DNA of 40,429 nt from positions 1 to 40,429 of the forward strand of contig NZ_JACJUG010000034.1 in the NCBI RefSeq assembly GCF_014174515.1. Direction: 5' to 3'. This document shows, piece after piece, positions 7,007 to 14,708 of the stretch. The DNA comes from Mitsuaria sp. WAJ17 (lineage in GTDB: Bacteria > Pseudomonadota > Gammaproteobacteria > Burkholderiales > Burkholderiaceae_C). Position numbers and translations under genes: made by a program. Numbering within the stretch: the stretch's first letter is position 1; each line of letters begins with the position of its first letter. Under the pieces are notes generated by a model. That model did no database searches. It was not told the origin of the DNA and saw nothing but the letters and a program-made list of their open reading frames with translations.

Positions 7007-8686
7007 GTGGCACATGCGCTGATCGTTGATGACGATGGCGATTCGGTCGAATCGCTGCAGGCACTGATCGCGGCTGAGCAATTCACGGTCTCGGTTGCCC
7101 ACAGCCTGAGGGATGCCAGGCGCCACATGGCCCTGCAGCAGCCGGACCTCATCCTGCTGGACCTGGAGCTGCCGGACGGCAATGGCATGGACCTCTTCAC
7201 CGATCCCCAGTTGGTTGCCAATTCCGAGGTCGTTCTGATCACCGGCCATGCCTCCCTGGAGACCTCCATTCAGGCCCTGCGCCTGGGGGCAGCCGACTAC
7301 CTCGTCAAGCCCATCAACCTGCGGCACCTGCTGGGCGTGCTCTCGCGCGTTACGCGGCCCGCCGTGCTCAAGGCCGAGGTGGCCGACCTCAACGCCCATC
7401 TGGCCGAGGACGGCAACTTCGGCCATCTGTGGGGGCGGGCGCCCGCCATGCTGCCGGTGTACGAGCAGATCTCGCGCGTGGCGGGCACGGGTGTTTCCGT
7501 GTTCATCCTGGGCGAGAGCGGCACCGGCAAGGAATTGGTCGCCCAGACGGTGCACGACCTCAGCCGGCGCCGCAAGAAGCCCTTTCTTGCCGTCAATTGC
7601 GGCGCCATCTCGCCCAACCTCATCGAGAGTGAGATCTTCGGCCACGAGAAAGGCGCCTTCACCGGTGCCGATCACCAACACCAGGGCTTCTTCGAGCGCG
7701 CCAGCGGCGGCACGCTCTTCCTCGACGAACTGACGGAGATGCCCCTGGAGCTGCAGGTCAAGCTGCTGCGCGTGCTGGAGACCGGCCGCTACATGCGCGT
7801 GGGCTCCACGCAGACCATGGAGGCGGACGTGCGCGTGATCGCCGCCTCCAACAGGCCGCTGATCCAGGCCGTCGAGTCCGGCAAGCTGCGCGAGGACTTG
7901 CTGTACCGGCTCAATGTCTTTCCCATCGAGCTCCCGCCGCTGCGCGACCGCCTGAGCGACGTGCCTCTGCTGGCGCGCCATTTCCTCAGCGCGATCGGCG
8001 CCAAGGAAGGCCAGCACAAGCAGTTCAGCGTCGCGGCCATGGAGCGCCTGTGCCGCTACCGCTGGCCGGGCAATGTGCGCGAGCTGCGCAACGCCGTGCA
8101 GCGGGCCTATGTGATGGCCACCGGCGAGTTGATCACCGACCAGTGGCTGCCCGCGCCCGACCTCCCCGCGGCGCCGGGCGGCATCGAGGCGCTCCCCGGC
8201 GGCCTGTTGGTGCAGGAGCCGCTGCCGCAAGGCGAACGCGGGGCCGCGGCGCTGGAGGGCGATGCGGCGACCGCAGGGCTCGGCACGCTGACCCGTTCGC
8301 CTGCCTATGCGGTGGGCGGGACCGCGGATGCAGCCCTGGGTGGGGCAGCGACCGCCATGGCGGGCAGCGCCACCGGTGAATCCGGCGCCGCTTCAGCCGC
8401 CACCCCGACCCTGTCGGCGCCGGCCATTGGCGCGGGAGCTGCCGAGTATGCAGGATCGCTGTCCGGTACCAGTGCCGGGATGGCCATGGGCCAGGACGCA
8501 CTGATCGTGCCCATCGGCTGCTCCATGGCCGAGATCGAGCGGCGATTCATCCTTGCTACGCTCGCCCACTACAAGCAGCACAAGGAGCGCACCGCCGCGG
8601 TGCTGGGCATCAGCCTGAAGACGCTCTACAACCGCCTGAAGGAATACGCGGCCACCGAAGCCGACTGGCCAGAGGGCAGGTCCTGA
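7007..8686 (+). CDS. Sigma-54-dependent response regulator (NtrC family)
   Basis: Bacterial enhancer-binding protein of 559 residues that should remodel sigma-54 RNA polymerase using ATP. The start is GTG at 7007, preceded by AAGGGAGA. The receiver domain (about 1-120) has acidic pocket D8-D10, phospho-acceptor D52 in LILLDLELPDG and the conserved Lys in YLVKPINLR. The AAA+ domain has Walker A GESGTGKE near 169-176, the sigma-54 contact loop GAFTGA at 216-221 and TLFLDELTEMP as Walker B. A Fis-type helix-turn-helix closes the protein (RTAAVLGISLKTLYNRLKEY). Between AAA+ and HTH there is an unusually long Ala/Gly/Ser-rich linker of roughly 110 residues (about 380-495). It is divergent from the hybrid kinase at 3613 and is the only activator in the window, so it is the prime candidate to drive the many sigma-54 promoters here. 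Confidence 0.93.
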   Translation: MAHALIVDDDGDSVESLQALIAAEQFTVSVAHSLRDARRHMALQQPDLILLDLELPDGNGMDLFTDPQLVANSEVVLITGHASLETSIQALRLGAADYLVKPINLRHLLGVLSRVTRPAVLKAEVADLNAHLAEDGNFGHLWGRAPAMLPVYEQISRVAGTGVSVFILGESGTGKELVAQTVHDLSRRRKKPFLAVNCGAISPNLIESEIFGHEKGAFTGADHQHQGFFERASGGTLFLDELTEMPLELQVKLLRVLETGRYMRVGSTQTMEADVRVIAASNRPLIQAVESGKLREDLLYRLNVFPIELPPLRDRLSDVPLLARHFLSAIGAKEGQHKQFSVAAMERLCRYRWPGNVRELRNAVQRAYVMATGELITDQWLPAPDLPAAPGGIEALPGGLLVQEPLPQGERGAAALEGDAATAGLGTLTRSPAYAVGGTADAALGGAATAMAGSATGESGAASAATPTLSAPAIGAGAAEYAGSLSGTSAGMAMGQDALIVPIGCSMAEIERRFILATLAHYKQHKERTAAVLGISLKTLYNRLKEYAATEADWPEGRS

Positions 8687-9843
8687 GGCACGCAACGCTG
8701 CAGGGCGTCGGCGGGGTTTATCAGCGCGGCGTAGCGGCTCATCATGAGCGCGCCCACCCGGGACCAGTCCAAGGTGCGGGCCCGGCACAGCGCGCGGTCC
8801 AGGCGGGGCGCCTCGGGCTCGTCCAGGGCCTGGCGCATGGCGGCAGCCCAGTCGGCGGGGCAGGCGCTGTCGACGGCCAACGCCGCGTCCGCGCCCAGCT
8901 CACCCAGGCCGGCCCGGCTGCTCAGCACCACCGGCGTGCGGCAGGCCATGGCCTCCAGGGCGGCCAGTCCGAAGGTCTCCTGGTCGCCCGCATGCACGAA
9001 GGCATCGCAGCTGGCCATCACGCGGGCCAGCTCGGCGGTGTCATGCACCGGCGGCAGCACGCGCAGCTGGGAACCCGAGGGCGGGCAGGGGCCGGAACCC
9101 ACGCACAGCAGCACATGGCCTGGCCCCAGGGCGCGCACGGCCCGGGCCAGCAGCGGCAGGCGCTTTTCCGGCGCGAAGCGTCCGCAGTACAGCAGCAGCC
9201 GCGTCCCCGGCGGCAGGCCCAGCTCCCGCTTGATCCATCGCGCCCATCCGCCCTTGCTCGCGGCAGGGCGGAAGATGCCGCAGTCCACCCCCAGGGGCTG
9301 GTACTGCACCTGGTCCAGGCCGCAGTGCCGCAGCTGGTGTTCCAGCGTACGGCTGGGGGCTAGCACCAGGTCGAAGCCTCCATACAGGCGCACGAGATAG
9401 CGTTGTGCCCGCTCACGCGCCCATTCGCCGGCCCGCCGGCCGCCCAACTGCCCCGCCCAGCGCTCCAGCAGGGCCGGGAGATGGCTGTGGCAAAAGGCCA
9501 CGGCTGGCACGCCCAGCTGCTGTGAGGCTTCCAGGCTGGCCCAACCCAGGACGTAGGGATCCGCCGCTTCGATGAGGTCCGGCCGAGCCTGCCTCATCAA
9601 GGCGACGGCGTGCGCCCGGTCCAGGACGAAGCGATAGCCGCCCGAACCCGGCAGCCGCAGGCCGCCACAGGGCAGCAGGCCGGGGCCTTCGCCCTCGGGC
9701 ACCAGCAGGCTGTGGCGCCAGCCCGCGGTCAGCAGCTGTTGGCGCTTGGCGCTGAGTACGCGGCGAACGCCGCCGGCGGGACTGGTGCTCCAGAACATCG
9801 TGGCGTCCAGCACATGGGGGCCTGGGGAGGCATGGGAAGTCAT
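8626..9843 (-). CDS. Family 4 glycosyltransferase
   Basis: GT-B fold, GT4-type transferase of about 405 residues. The start is ATG at 9841-9843 with GAGGAC upstream, preferred over a longer frame that would begin above the predicted promoter. The N-terminal domain has GGVRRVLSAKRQQLL and a donor/acceptor cleft segment (AFCHSHLPALL). The C-terminal domain shows LLYCGRFAPEKRLPLLARAV and the EX7E region DAFVHAGDQETFGLAALEAM with CRTPVVLSSRAG. The gene is convergent with the activator gene and its last ~20 codons overlap it by 61 bases. It follows the gmhB-SDR pair on the same strand but has its own near-perfect sigma-54 promoter at 9896-9911. A role in building a surface glycan is likely; donor and acceptor are unknown. 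Confidence 0.87.
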   Translation of the reverse strand: MTSHASPGPHVLDATMFWSTSPAGGVRRVLSAKRQQLLTAGWRHSLLVPEGEGPGLLPCGGLRLPGSGGYRFVLDRAHAVALMRQARPDLIEAADPYVLGWASLEASQQLGVPAVAFCHSHLPALLERWAGQLGGRRAGEWARERAQRYLVRLYGGFDLVLAPSRTLEHQLRHCGLDQVQYQPLGVDCGIFRPAASKGGWARWIKRELGLPPGTRLLLYCGRFAPEKRLPLLARAVRALGPGHVLLCVGSGPCPPSGSQLRVLPPVHDTAELARVMASCDAFVHAGDQETFGLAALEAMACRTPVVLSSRAGLGELGADAALAVDSACPADWAAAMRQALDEPEAPRLDRALCRARTLDWSRVGALMMSRYAALINPADALQRCVPQDLPSGQSASVAAYSFRRL

Positions 9844-9895
9844 GGGAGTCCTCGTTGGATGGGGGCGAGCGCCAACGGCGGCATGGCAGCGCTTC

Positions 9896-9911
9896 AGCAA
9901 GCCCTGTGCCT
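9896..9911 (-). promoter_or_regulatory. Sigma-54 promoter for the GT4 gene
   Basis: Minus-strand AGGCACAGGGCTTGCT matches TGGCAC-N5-TTGC at every defining base except the first. The predicted transcription start is about 42 bases before the ATG at 9843. Confidence 0.75.
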
Positions 9912-10115
9912 GGCATGCCGGCGGCGGCGGGCCTGCATGACGTGCCCCATCCCCGCTCCGCTTGTGGCGTGCGCCGCCCGCGCACGAATCCGCCTAGCGG
10001 CAGTGCGCCGGCCCGCGAGCGGGTAAGACCTGGGTGGCTCATGACGTGAGCCTCTGCGCCGCCTGGCCAGGCTGTCCCTGACCGCCGGTCTGTCCGACCG
10101 TGGGGTGGCGCGCCT

Positions 10116-10763
10116 TCAGTCAGACCGGGACCCGCCTGCAGGCGATGCTGGCGGCGGTCCGTCCGGGGCCAACAGCAGGGCCTCGAGCTCGGACCACTGC
10201 CTGATGCGGTGATCCGGCTCGCGCAGTGGGCTCATGCGCCACACGGTCTCGCCGCCGTTGTCCAGGAGCAGGCTGCGGCAGCCGGCGCGATGGCCGGCCT
10301 CCACGTCGTCCAGGGTGTCGCCGACCATCCACGAGCGCGTCAGGTCCAGCTTCAGCAGCGTGGCGGCCTGCAGCAGCAGGCCCGCGGCCGGCTTGCGGCA
10401 GCGGCAGGCGGGGGCGCCCACGGAATCGGGCAGGTGAGGGCACAGCAGCAAGCCGTCGAGCTCCACGCCATCGGACTCGCGCAGGCGCTGCCGCAGGGCC
10501 TGCTCCAGCCCGTCAAAGGCGGCGCGCGTGAACAGACCGCGCCCGATGCCGCTCTGGTTGGTGATCACCACCAGCGCGAACCCTGCGGCCGCCAGGCGCG
10601 CCAGCGCCCCTCCCGCACCGGGCTTGAAGCGCAGCTGGGCGGGATCGACGTTGTAGGGCACGTCCTCGACCAGGGTGCCGTCCTTGTCCAGGAACAGAGC
10701 CGGTGCCCAGGGGCGCCGGCTCTGTCTCGCCCGCAAGGCCGGCAGGCGTGAGTTCAGGGCCAC
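10116..10763 (-). CDS. gmhB: D-glycero-beta-D-manno-heptose 1,7-bisphosphate 7-phosphatase (HAD family)
   Basis: Removes the C7 phosphate during ADP-heptose synthesis. Motif I is ALFLDKDGTLVEDVPYNVDP with both catalytic Asp residues. GVELDGLLLCPHLPD and ACRCRKPAAGLLLQAA match the zinc-binding Cys/His loop of GmhB (Cys-x-His ... Cys-x-Cys), and motif IV is SWMVGDTLDDVEAGHRAGC. ITNQSGIGRGLF is motif II. The frame is open far upstream, but homology begins near 10690. GTG at 10761-10763 is chosen because it overlaps the SDR stop by 10 bases; GTG at 10773-10775 is an alternative. About 215 residues, slightly longer than usual through an Ala/Pro-rich tail. It completes the heptose pathway with hldA, hldC and gmhA. 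Confidence 0.9.
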   Translation of the reverse strand: MALNSRLPALRARQSRRPWAPALFLDKDGTLVEDVPYNVDPAQLRFKPGAGGALARLAAAGFALVVITNQSGIGRGLFTRAAFDGLEQALRQRLRESDGVELDGLLLCPHLPDSVGAPACRCRKPAAGLLLQAATLLKLDLTRSWMVGDTLDDVEAGHRAGCRSLLLDNGGETVWRMSPLREPDHRIRQWSELEALLLAPDGPPPASPAGGSRSD

Positions 10764-11557
10764 GAGGTCTCGCACTCGGGCAGCACGGTGAGCTCGGCGA
10801 TGCTGGTGCCGCGCGGCTGCTGCAGCACATGGCGGATGGCGCGCGCCACATGGGCCGGGTCCTGCAGCCGCTCGGGGTCCAGATCGGGGAAGCGGTCCAG
10901 CAGGAAGGGCGTGCGCATGCCGCCTGCGACGATGGCGCAGACGCGAATGCCCTGCTCGCGCAGCTCTGCATGCAGGGCGTGCGACAGCCCCAGCAGCCCC
11001 CACTTGCTGGCGTGATAGGCGCTGGCATTGGGCCAGGCGCGCTTGGAGGCCGTCGAGGCGATGTTGACGATGTGTCCACCGCCGCCGGACCGGCGCGCCA
11101 TGCAGTCCGCGGCGTACTTGCTCAGCACGAAGGGGCCGGACAGATTGGTGTGCAGGATGCGCAGCCAGTCCGCCACCTCCAGTTCGGCCAGGGAAGCGGT
11201 GACGTCGGTCGCGGCATTGTTGACCAGCGCGTCCAGGCGGCCGAAGCGCTGCTCGACCCGGGCGATGGCGAGGCGGCACTGCCCGGGGTCGGCCACGTCC
11301 AGGGCCAGCGGCAGAACCTCGATGTCCAGCCCGGCCAGCGTCGCGGCCTGAGCCTGGGCGCGTTGCAGGTCCATGTCGGCCAGCACCAGATGGGCACCGT
11401 GGCGTGCCAGCTCGCGGCTCAGCGCAGCGCCCAGCCCCTGGCCGCCGCCGGTGATCAGCACCACCCGTCCCTTGAGCGAGACGGGTTGCAGGGCATCGGC
11501 GGCCTCGCCGTCGCTGCTGAGGAAGAGATCCTGGGTCTTGGGGGAGGCTGGATTCAT
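10754..11557 (-). CDS. Short-chain dehydrogenase/reductase
   Basis: Classical SDR of 267 residues with a Rossmann cofactor site TGGGQGLGAALSREL, the NNA motif (LDALVNNAATDV), catalytic Ser in VNIASTASKRAW and the YHASK catalytic Tyr/Lys pair, followed by GIRVCAIVAGGMRTPFL. ADMD after the second strand suggests NAD(H) preference. ATG at 11555-11557 follows GGAACT. It is first in an operon with gmhB, which points to oxidation or reduction of a sugar or sugar nucleotide for a surface polymer, but no substrate can be assigned. A sigma-54-type element is at 11655-11670 and an enhancer-like motif at 11699-11714. Confidence 0.85.
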   Translation of the reverse strand: MNPASPKTQDLFLSSDGEAADALQPVSLKGRVVLITGGGQGLGAALSRELARHGAHLVLADMDLQRAQAQAATLAGLDIEVLPLALDVADPGQCRLAIARVEQRFGRLDALVNNAATDVTASLAELEVADWLRILHTNLSGPFVLSKYAADCMARRSGGGGHIVNIASTASKRAWPNASAYHASKWGLLGLSHALHAELREQGIRVCAIVAGGMRTPFLLDRFPDLDPERLQDPAHVARAIRHVLQQPRGTSIAELTVLPECETSWP

Positions 11558-11654
11558 GCTGAGTTCCGGGCTGAGGCCTCAAGGGCCGGGTGGGGGGACT
11601 GGCGGGCGGCGGGGGCCGGCGCTCGCCAGCCCCGCGCCCGATGCCCCGCGCACC

Positions 11655-11670
11655 AGCAGGCCGTGTGCCG
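11655..11670 (-). promoter_or_regulatory. Sigma-54 promoter for the SDR-gmhB operon
   Basis: Minus-strand CGGCACACGGCCTGCT has intact GGCAC at -24, N10 spacing, and CTGC at -12. Predicted leader about 87 bases. Confidence 0.5.
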
Positions 11671-11698
11671 GCCGCCGCGGCGCGGCGCCGGGTAGGCC

Positions 11699-11714
11699 TT
11701 GCGGCACGAATTCC
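11699..11714 (+). promoter_or_regulatory. Candidate enhancer motif upstream of the SDR promoter
   Basis: TTGCGGCACGAATTCC shares its first eight bases and most of the rest with the site at 18688. It lies about 55-70 bases upstream of the predicted SDR transcription start. Confidence 0.35.
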
Positions 11715-11843
11715 CTGCGGCACACCCGCGGAATGCTCGCCCGGGTGGTGTCGGTTCCCAGAGGCATGTCCCGCCATGTCCCGCCGTGGGGTGCTGCGGC
11801 AGCGGCTTGACTGCAGCGCGCAGCCACGGCACACCGGGTCAGC

Positions 11844-11859
11844 AGGCATGGCGCTTGCC
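11844..11859 (+). promoter_or_regulatory. Sigma-54 promoter for the DUF883 operon
   Basis: AGGCATGGCGCTTGCC has GGCAT at -24 and a perfect TTGC at -12 with N10 spacing. Predicted leader about 155 bases to the ATG at 12025. Confidence 0.55.
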
Positions 11860-12024
11860 TCCCTGGCGGCAGCGGTCTCCAGCGGGGTGAGCCGGGCGAA
11901 GTCCCGCAAGCCCGGAGCCGTGGAGGGCCTCAAGACCTCGGCGATGGTCGTCGCCACGAGCCTGGAACACCGGGACCGTGCAAGGCTGTCGCCCCACTTC
12001 TGCTGACTCTGAAAGGAATGCGCG

Positions 12025-12369
12025 ATGGGCATGATTGAAACGCACGAGGGCGCCGCAGGCGTCCGGATGGAAGACGGCACGGGCCGGACCCAGGCATCCG
12101 CTGCGGATGCCGCGGACCTGGTGGACCGGGCGGCGCAAGGCGCCCACCACACCATCGACCGCTTTGCCCATCAGGCGGCGCCCACGGTCCAGAAAGTGCA
12201 GGAACAGATGGAGAGCGCCGGCGAGATGATCCAGGAACGGGCCGAGCAGATGCGTGACATGGGCAGGCAGTGGCGCGAAGGCCTGCGCAGCAGCGTGCGC
12301 GAGCACCCCCTGACCACCATTGCTGCGGCCCTGGCTCTGGGTGCACTGATTGCACGGCTGTCCCGGTGA
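12025..12369 (+). CDS. DUF883 / YqjD-ElaB family membrane-anchored protein
   Basis: 114-residue protein of the family that includes E. coli ElaB and YqjD, small stationary-phase inner-membrane proteins reported to bind ribosomes. The N-terminal half is a long amphipathic helix region (AADAADLVDRAAQGAHHTID, then KVQEQMESAGEMIQERAEQM). The C-terminus is the family hallmark REHPLTTIAAALALGALIARL, a single membrane helix ending in Arg. AAGGAATG precedes the ATG. It is first of four probably co-transcribed genes. Its stop overlaps the next start (GTGA). A relative is at 39925-40371. Confidence 0.88.
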   Translation: MGMIETHEGAAGVRMEDGTGRTQASAADAADLVDRAAQGAHHTIDRFAHQAAPTVQKVQEQMESAGEMIQERAEQMRDMGRQWREGLRSSVREHPLTTIAAALALGALIARLSR

Positions 12370-12923
12370 CGCCGCCGCCCATGCCACCGGGCGCCGGGTC
12401 CGACCCGTCGCGCGAGAGCCGTGATAGCCAGGACAGCCGCGACAGCGGTCCCGACGATGGCCCGCCTTCCGGCTGGCTGGGCGGGGTTCAGACCCTGGTG
12501 CTCAGCTTCGTGGGCCTGCTGGGCGACGGGCTGGAGCTGCTGTCGCTCGAATTGCAGCGCGGCCTGCGCTTGTTCGAGCGCCTGCTGTGGTTGCTGTTGC
12601 TGGGCGCCTCCGCCCTGCTCACCGCCTGGCTCTTCTTCTGGATCGGCCTGGCCGTGGTGTTGACGGATGCCGGCATGATGTGGCCCCTGGCCTGCGCCAT
12701 CGTGGTGCTGGGCAATGTCGGTGTGTTGGCCGTGTGCCTGTCGCAGGCGCGCCTGCTGCGGCCCATGTTCGCGTTGCCGGCCCTGAGACGTCAGATGGGC
12801 CTGGGCAGCCTCGGTGAGGAGCGGTCGGCCCCCGAGCCGGCGGCCCGCCGCAGCCCTGCTGGCGCGCCACCCGCCCCTGCGGCGGGACCCCCGCCCACGG
12901 GCACGGATGGGGGACGGCCATGA
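12366..12923 (+). CDS. Phage-holin-family-like integral membrane protein (DUF1469/holin_3_6 type)
   Basis: About 185 residues from GTG at 12366, which overlaps the DUF883 stop; ATG at 12381 is an alternative. After a polar Ser/Asp-rich N-terminus come GGVQTLVLSFVGLLGDGLEL and LELQRGLRLFERLLW, then two hydrophobic hairpins (LLLLGASALLTAWLFFWIGL and PLACAIVVLGNVGVLAVCL) and a Pro/Ala-rich tail. This organisation matches the holin_3_6 family, which is usually found beside DUF883 genes in stress operons and is not evidence of a phage. Exact role unknown. It overlaps the next gene by ATGA. Confidence 0.75.
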   Translation: MTPPPMPPGAGSDPSRESRDSQDSRDSGPDDGPPSGWLGGVQTLVLSFVGLLGDGLELLSLELQRGLRLFERLLWLLLLGASALLTAWLFFWIGLAVVLTDAGMMWPLACAIVVLGNVGVLAVCLSQARLLRPMFALPALRRQMGLGSLGEERSAPEPAARRSPAGAPPAPAAGPPPTGTDGGRP

Positions 12924-13492
12924 GCAGCCCTCCCGATCCTCCCTTGTCCCGCACGCCGTCGCCGGATACTGCACTGGAGCAGCAAATCCTGGAGGTCGAG
13001 CTGCGCATGCTGCAACGGCGGCGTGCCCTGCTCGGTTCGTGGAACGAGGTCGAGCATGGGGTGGGCCAACTGCTGGCGCCGCGTGCCTGGCTGTGGCCGC
13101 TGGCCCTGGGTGCTGCGGGCGGCTTCCTGCTGGGCCTTCTGTGGCAGCGTGGCGGGCGTGGCCGGGGAACCGGGGGACGGGCGCCGGGCGGCGCGTATCG
13201 TGGCGAAGCCCATGCCCACCGTGGCGCCGGCGCCTTAGCCAGCGTCCTGGCTCTGGCGGGGCCTTGGCTGCGCAGCCAGCTCAAGCCCATGGTGCATCAG
13301 TGGTTGCGGCCCACGGTGCTGGAGGCGGCCGAGGCCCTGATGTTGGCCCTGCTGGGCGGCGTGCTGAAGAAGCCGTCCCCTCGGGGGGGCGACCGGCCTC
13401 ACGACCCGGCATCTGCAGGACGGCCGGGCTCTGCTGCGGCGGCAGCTGCGCCCGAGGACACACGGCCCGGCACCGCGCCATCGCGTGAGTAG
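12920..13492 (+). CDS. Hypothetical membrane-associated protein, third gene of the DUF883 operon
   Basis: 190 residues starting at an ATGA overlap with the holin-like gene. There is an N-terminal coiled-coil-prone segment (EQQILEVELRMLQRRRALL), one membrane helix (WLWPLALGAAGGFLLGLLW), a Gly/Arg-rich stretch, and two further hydrophobic segments (LASVLALAGPWL and EAAEALMLALLGGVL). The C-terminal ~40 residues are Ala/Pro/Gly-rich and probably disordered. Position after a DUF883 and a holin-like gene is a common arrangement in proteobacterial stress operons, where the third gene is a short membrane protein of unknown function. No catalytic motif is seen. Confidence 0.65.
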   Translation: MSSPPDPPLSRTPSPDTALEQQILEVELRMLQRRRALLGSWNEVEHGVGQLLAPRAWLWPLALGAAGGFLLGLLWQRGGRGRGTGGRAPGGAYRGEAHAHRGAGALASVLALAGPWLRSQLKPMVHQWLRPTVLEAAEALMLALLGGVLKKPSPRGGDRPHDPASAGRPGSAAAAAAPEDTRPGTAPSRE

Positions 13493-13551
13493 GGCGGGAC
13501 CGGGTCCAGCGTCGCCTTTGCCGATGGGGGGCAGGTCTTGCCCAGGAAGCA

Positions 13552-14055
13552 ATGATGAATGCACTGCCACCGCTGCCCGACTGGTCGGGCGTCTTCGCAT
13601 TCTCCCTGCACCCACTGGAGCTGGCGCTGCGCGGGACGGTCATCTACTGGCTGCTTTTCCTGATGTTCCGTTTCGTGCTGCGGCGTGACGCCGGCAGCAT
13701 CGGACTGGCCGACGTGCTCCTGGTGGTGCTGATCGCCGATGCTTCGCAGAACGCCATGGCCGGCGAGTACCGCTCCATTGGCGACGGCGTGGTGCTGGCG
13801 GGCACGATCACGAGCTGGAACTGGGTGATCGACTGGGCTGGCTACCGCAGCGCACTGCTGCGCCGCTTCCTGCAGGCGCCCGCCACGCTGCTGGTGCGCG
13901 ATGGCCAAGTGCTTCAGGCAAACCTGCGGCGCGAGCTGATCACGAGGGACGAACTGATGGGGGCGCTCCACCGCGAAGGCCTCACCCGGCTCGAACAGGT
14001 GGCTTGTGCTTGGATGGAGAGCGATGGCTCCATCACCATAGTCCCGCGCGGTTGA
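13552..14055 (+). CDS. DUF421 / YetF-type membrane protein
   Basis: 167-residue inner-membrane protein with N-terminal helices (ELALRGTVIYWLLFLMFRFV and the segment around GLADVLLVVLIADASQNAM) and the compact C-terminal DUF421 domain (APATLLVRDGQVLQANLRRE, then ITRDELMGALHREG, then ACAWMESDGSITIVPR). The starts ATGATG are at 13552-13557 with GGAAGC just upstream. Family members are linked to stress and sporulation, but their biochemical role is unsettled. It may be read from the DUF883 promoter, since the gap to the previous gene is only 59 bases. A GC-rich inverted repeat spans its stop codon. Confidence 0.85.
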   Translation: MMNALPPLPDWSGVFAFSLHPLELALRGTVIYWLLFLMFRFVLRRDAGSIGLADVLLVVLIADASQNAMAGEYRSIGDGVVLAGTITSWNWVIDWAGYRSALLRRFLQAPATLLVRDGQVLQANLRRELITRDELMGALHREGLTRLEQVACAWMESDGSITIVPRG

Positions 14056-14072
14056 GCCGCACGCCGCGCGGG
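14043..14072. terminator. GC-rich inverted repeat at the end of the DUF421 gene
   Basis: CCCGCGCGG at 14043-14051 pairs with CCGCGCGGG at 14064-14072 around a 12-base loop. The stop codon is in the loop and no T-run follows, so termination is only possible. Confidence 0.35.
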
Positions 14073-14138
14073 GTGAGGAAGAAGGAGCTGGCGCAGCCTC
14101 GTTCAGGATCGCGCAGGTCCATTGAGGTCCTGTCAGCG

Positions 14139-14600
14139 TCAGGCCTTGTGCTCGCTGGCCCGGGCCTCGTCGCGCAGGCGATGGATTTGCTCGTGATTGC
14201 GTTGCACGCCGTGCATCTGGCGCTGCACCACAAGCAGCGCGTCCGCAGGCAGGTTTTGCTGCAGGGCCTTGCGGTAGCGGTCCACGGCGGCATCTTCACC
14301 GCGTTCGCATTCCTCCAGCATGGCCACGTCGCTGTAACCGGCCAGGGTGCCCTTGACGCTCACCCAGCCGCGATGCATGGCGCCGCTGACGCTGCCTTCA
14401 TCCTCCGCCTTGCCCCCGTACTGCCGCACCAGCTGCTGCAGCTCCAGGGCGGCCTCGCGGCATTCCAGCGCCCGCGCCGCGAAGACCTGACGCACGCTGG
14501 CACTGCGCACATGCTCGGCACAGGCGGTGAAGCCGTATTCGCCGTCCTTACAGGTTTCGATCAGCTTGTTGAGCGTGTCGATGACATGGTCCGTTTTCAT
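14139..14600 (-). CDS. PA2169-type four-helix-bundle protein (DUF2383)
   Basis: 153 residues from ATG at 14598-14600, with GGAGGCGC as ribosome site. The family pattern is clear: DHVIDTLNKLIETCKDGEYG at the N-terminus, FAARALECREAALELQQLV, EDEGSVSGAMHRGWVSVKG and EECERGEDAAVDRYRKAL. The fold is a ferritin-like four-helix bundle; no di-metal ligand set is obvious, and function is unknown beyond an association with stress gene sets. A longer frame upstream is ignored because the sigma-54 promoter at 14660-14675 lies in it. Convergent with DUF421. Confidence 0.85.
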   Translation of the reverse strand: MKTDHVIDTLNKLIETCKDGEYGFTACAEHVRSASVRQVFAARALECREAALELQQLVRQYGGKAEDEGSVSGAMHRGWVSVKGTLAGYSDVAMLEECERGEDAAVDRYRKALQQNLPADALLVVQRQMHGVQRNHEQIHRLRDEARASEHKA

Positions 14601-14659
14601 GGCTGCGCCTCCGAAAGTTGGAACTCGGCGCCGACGGATGCCGACGCTCTCAGGGAGGC

Positions 14660-14675
14660 AGCAAGCCATGTGCCC
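14660..14675 (-). promoter_or_regulatory. Sigma-54 promoter for the PA2169-type gene
   Basis: Minus-strand GGGCACATGGCTTGCT contains GGCAC-N5-TTGC exactly. The predicted transcription start is about 50 bases before the ATG at 14600, and the ribosome site falls inside the leader. Confidence 0.75.
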
Positions 14676-14708
14676 GCGCCTCTTTCCTGGCCCTGGCGAG
14701 GCGCGGGC

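Larger units (their letters stand above)
11558..12024. other. Divergent control region between the SDR-gmhB operon and the DUF883 operon
   Basis: This 467-base stretch has no convincing gene. Open frames exist on both strands but are Arg/Pro/Ala-rich and lack ribosome sites. It holds two oppositely oriented sigma-54-type elements and one enhancer-like motif, listed separately. Confidence 0.6.

Noticed and set aside
10764..12155. Upstream extension of the gmhB frame to a 679-residue protein
   Set aside because: The extra part overlaps the SDR gene in another frame, crosses two promoters and has no homology; HAD motifs begin only near 10690.
12366..12923. Prophage remnant suggested by the holin-like gene
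   Set aside because: No endolysin, integrase or structural gene is nearby; this holin_3_6 type is usual beside DUF883 genes in bacterial stress operons.
13526..13543. Sigma-54-like element before the DUF421 gene (GGGGGCAGGTCTTGCC)
   Set aside because: Spacing and TTGC fit, but transcription would begin at the start codon itself, leaving no room for the ribosome site.
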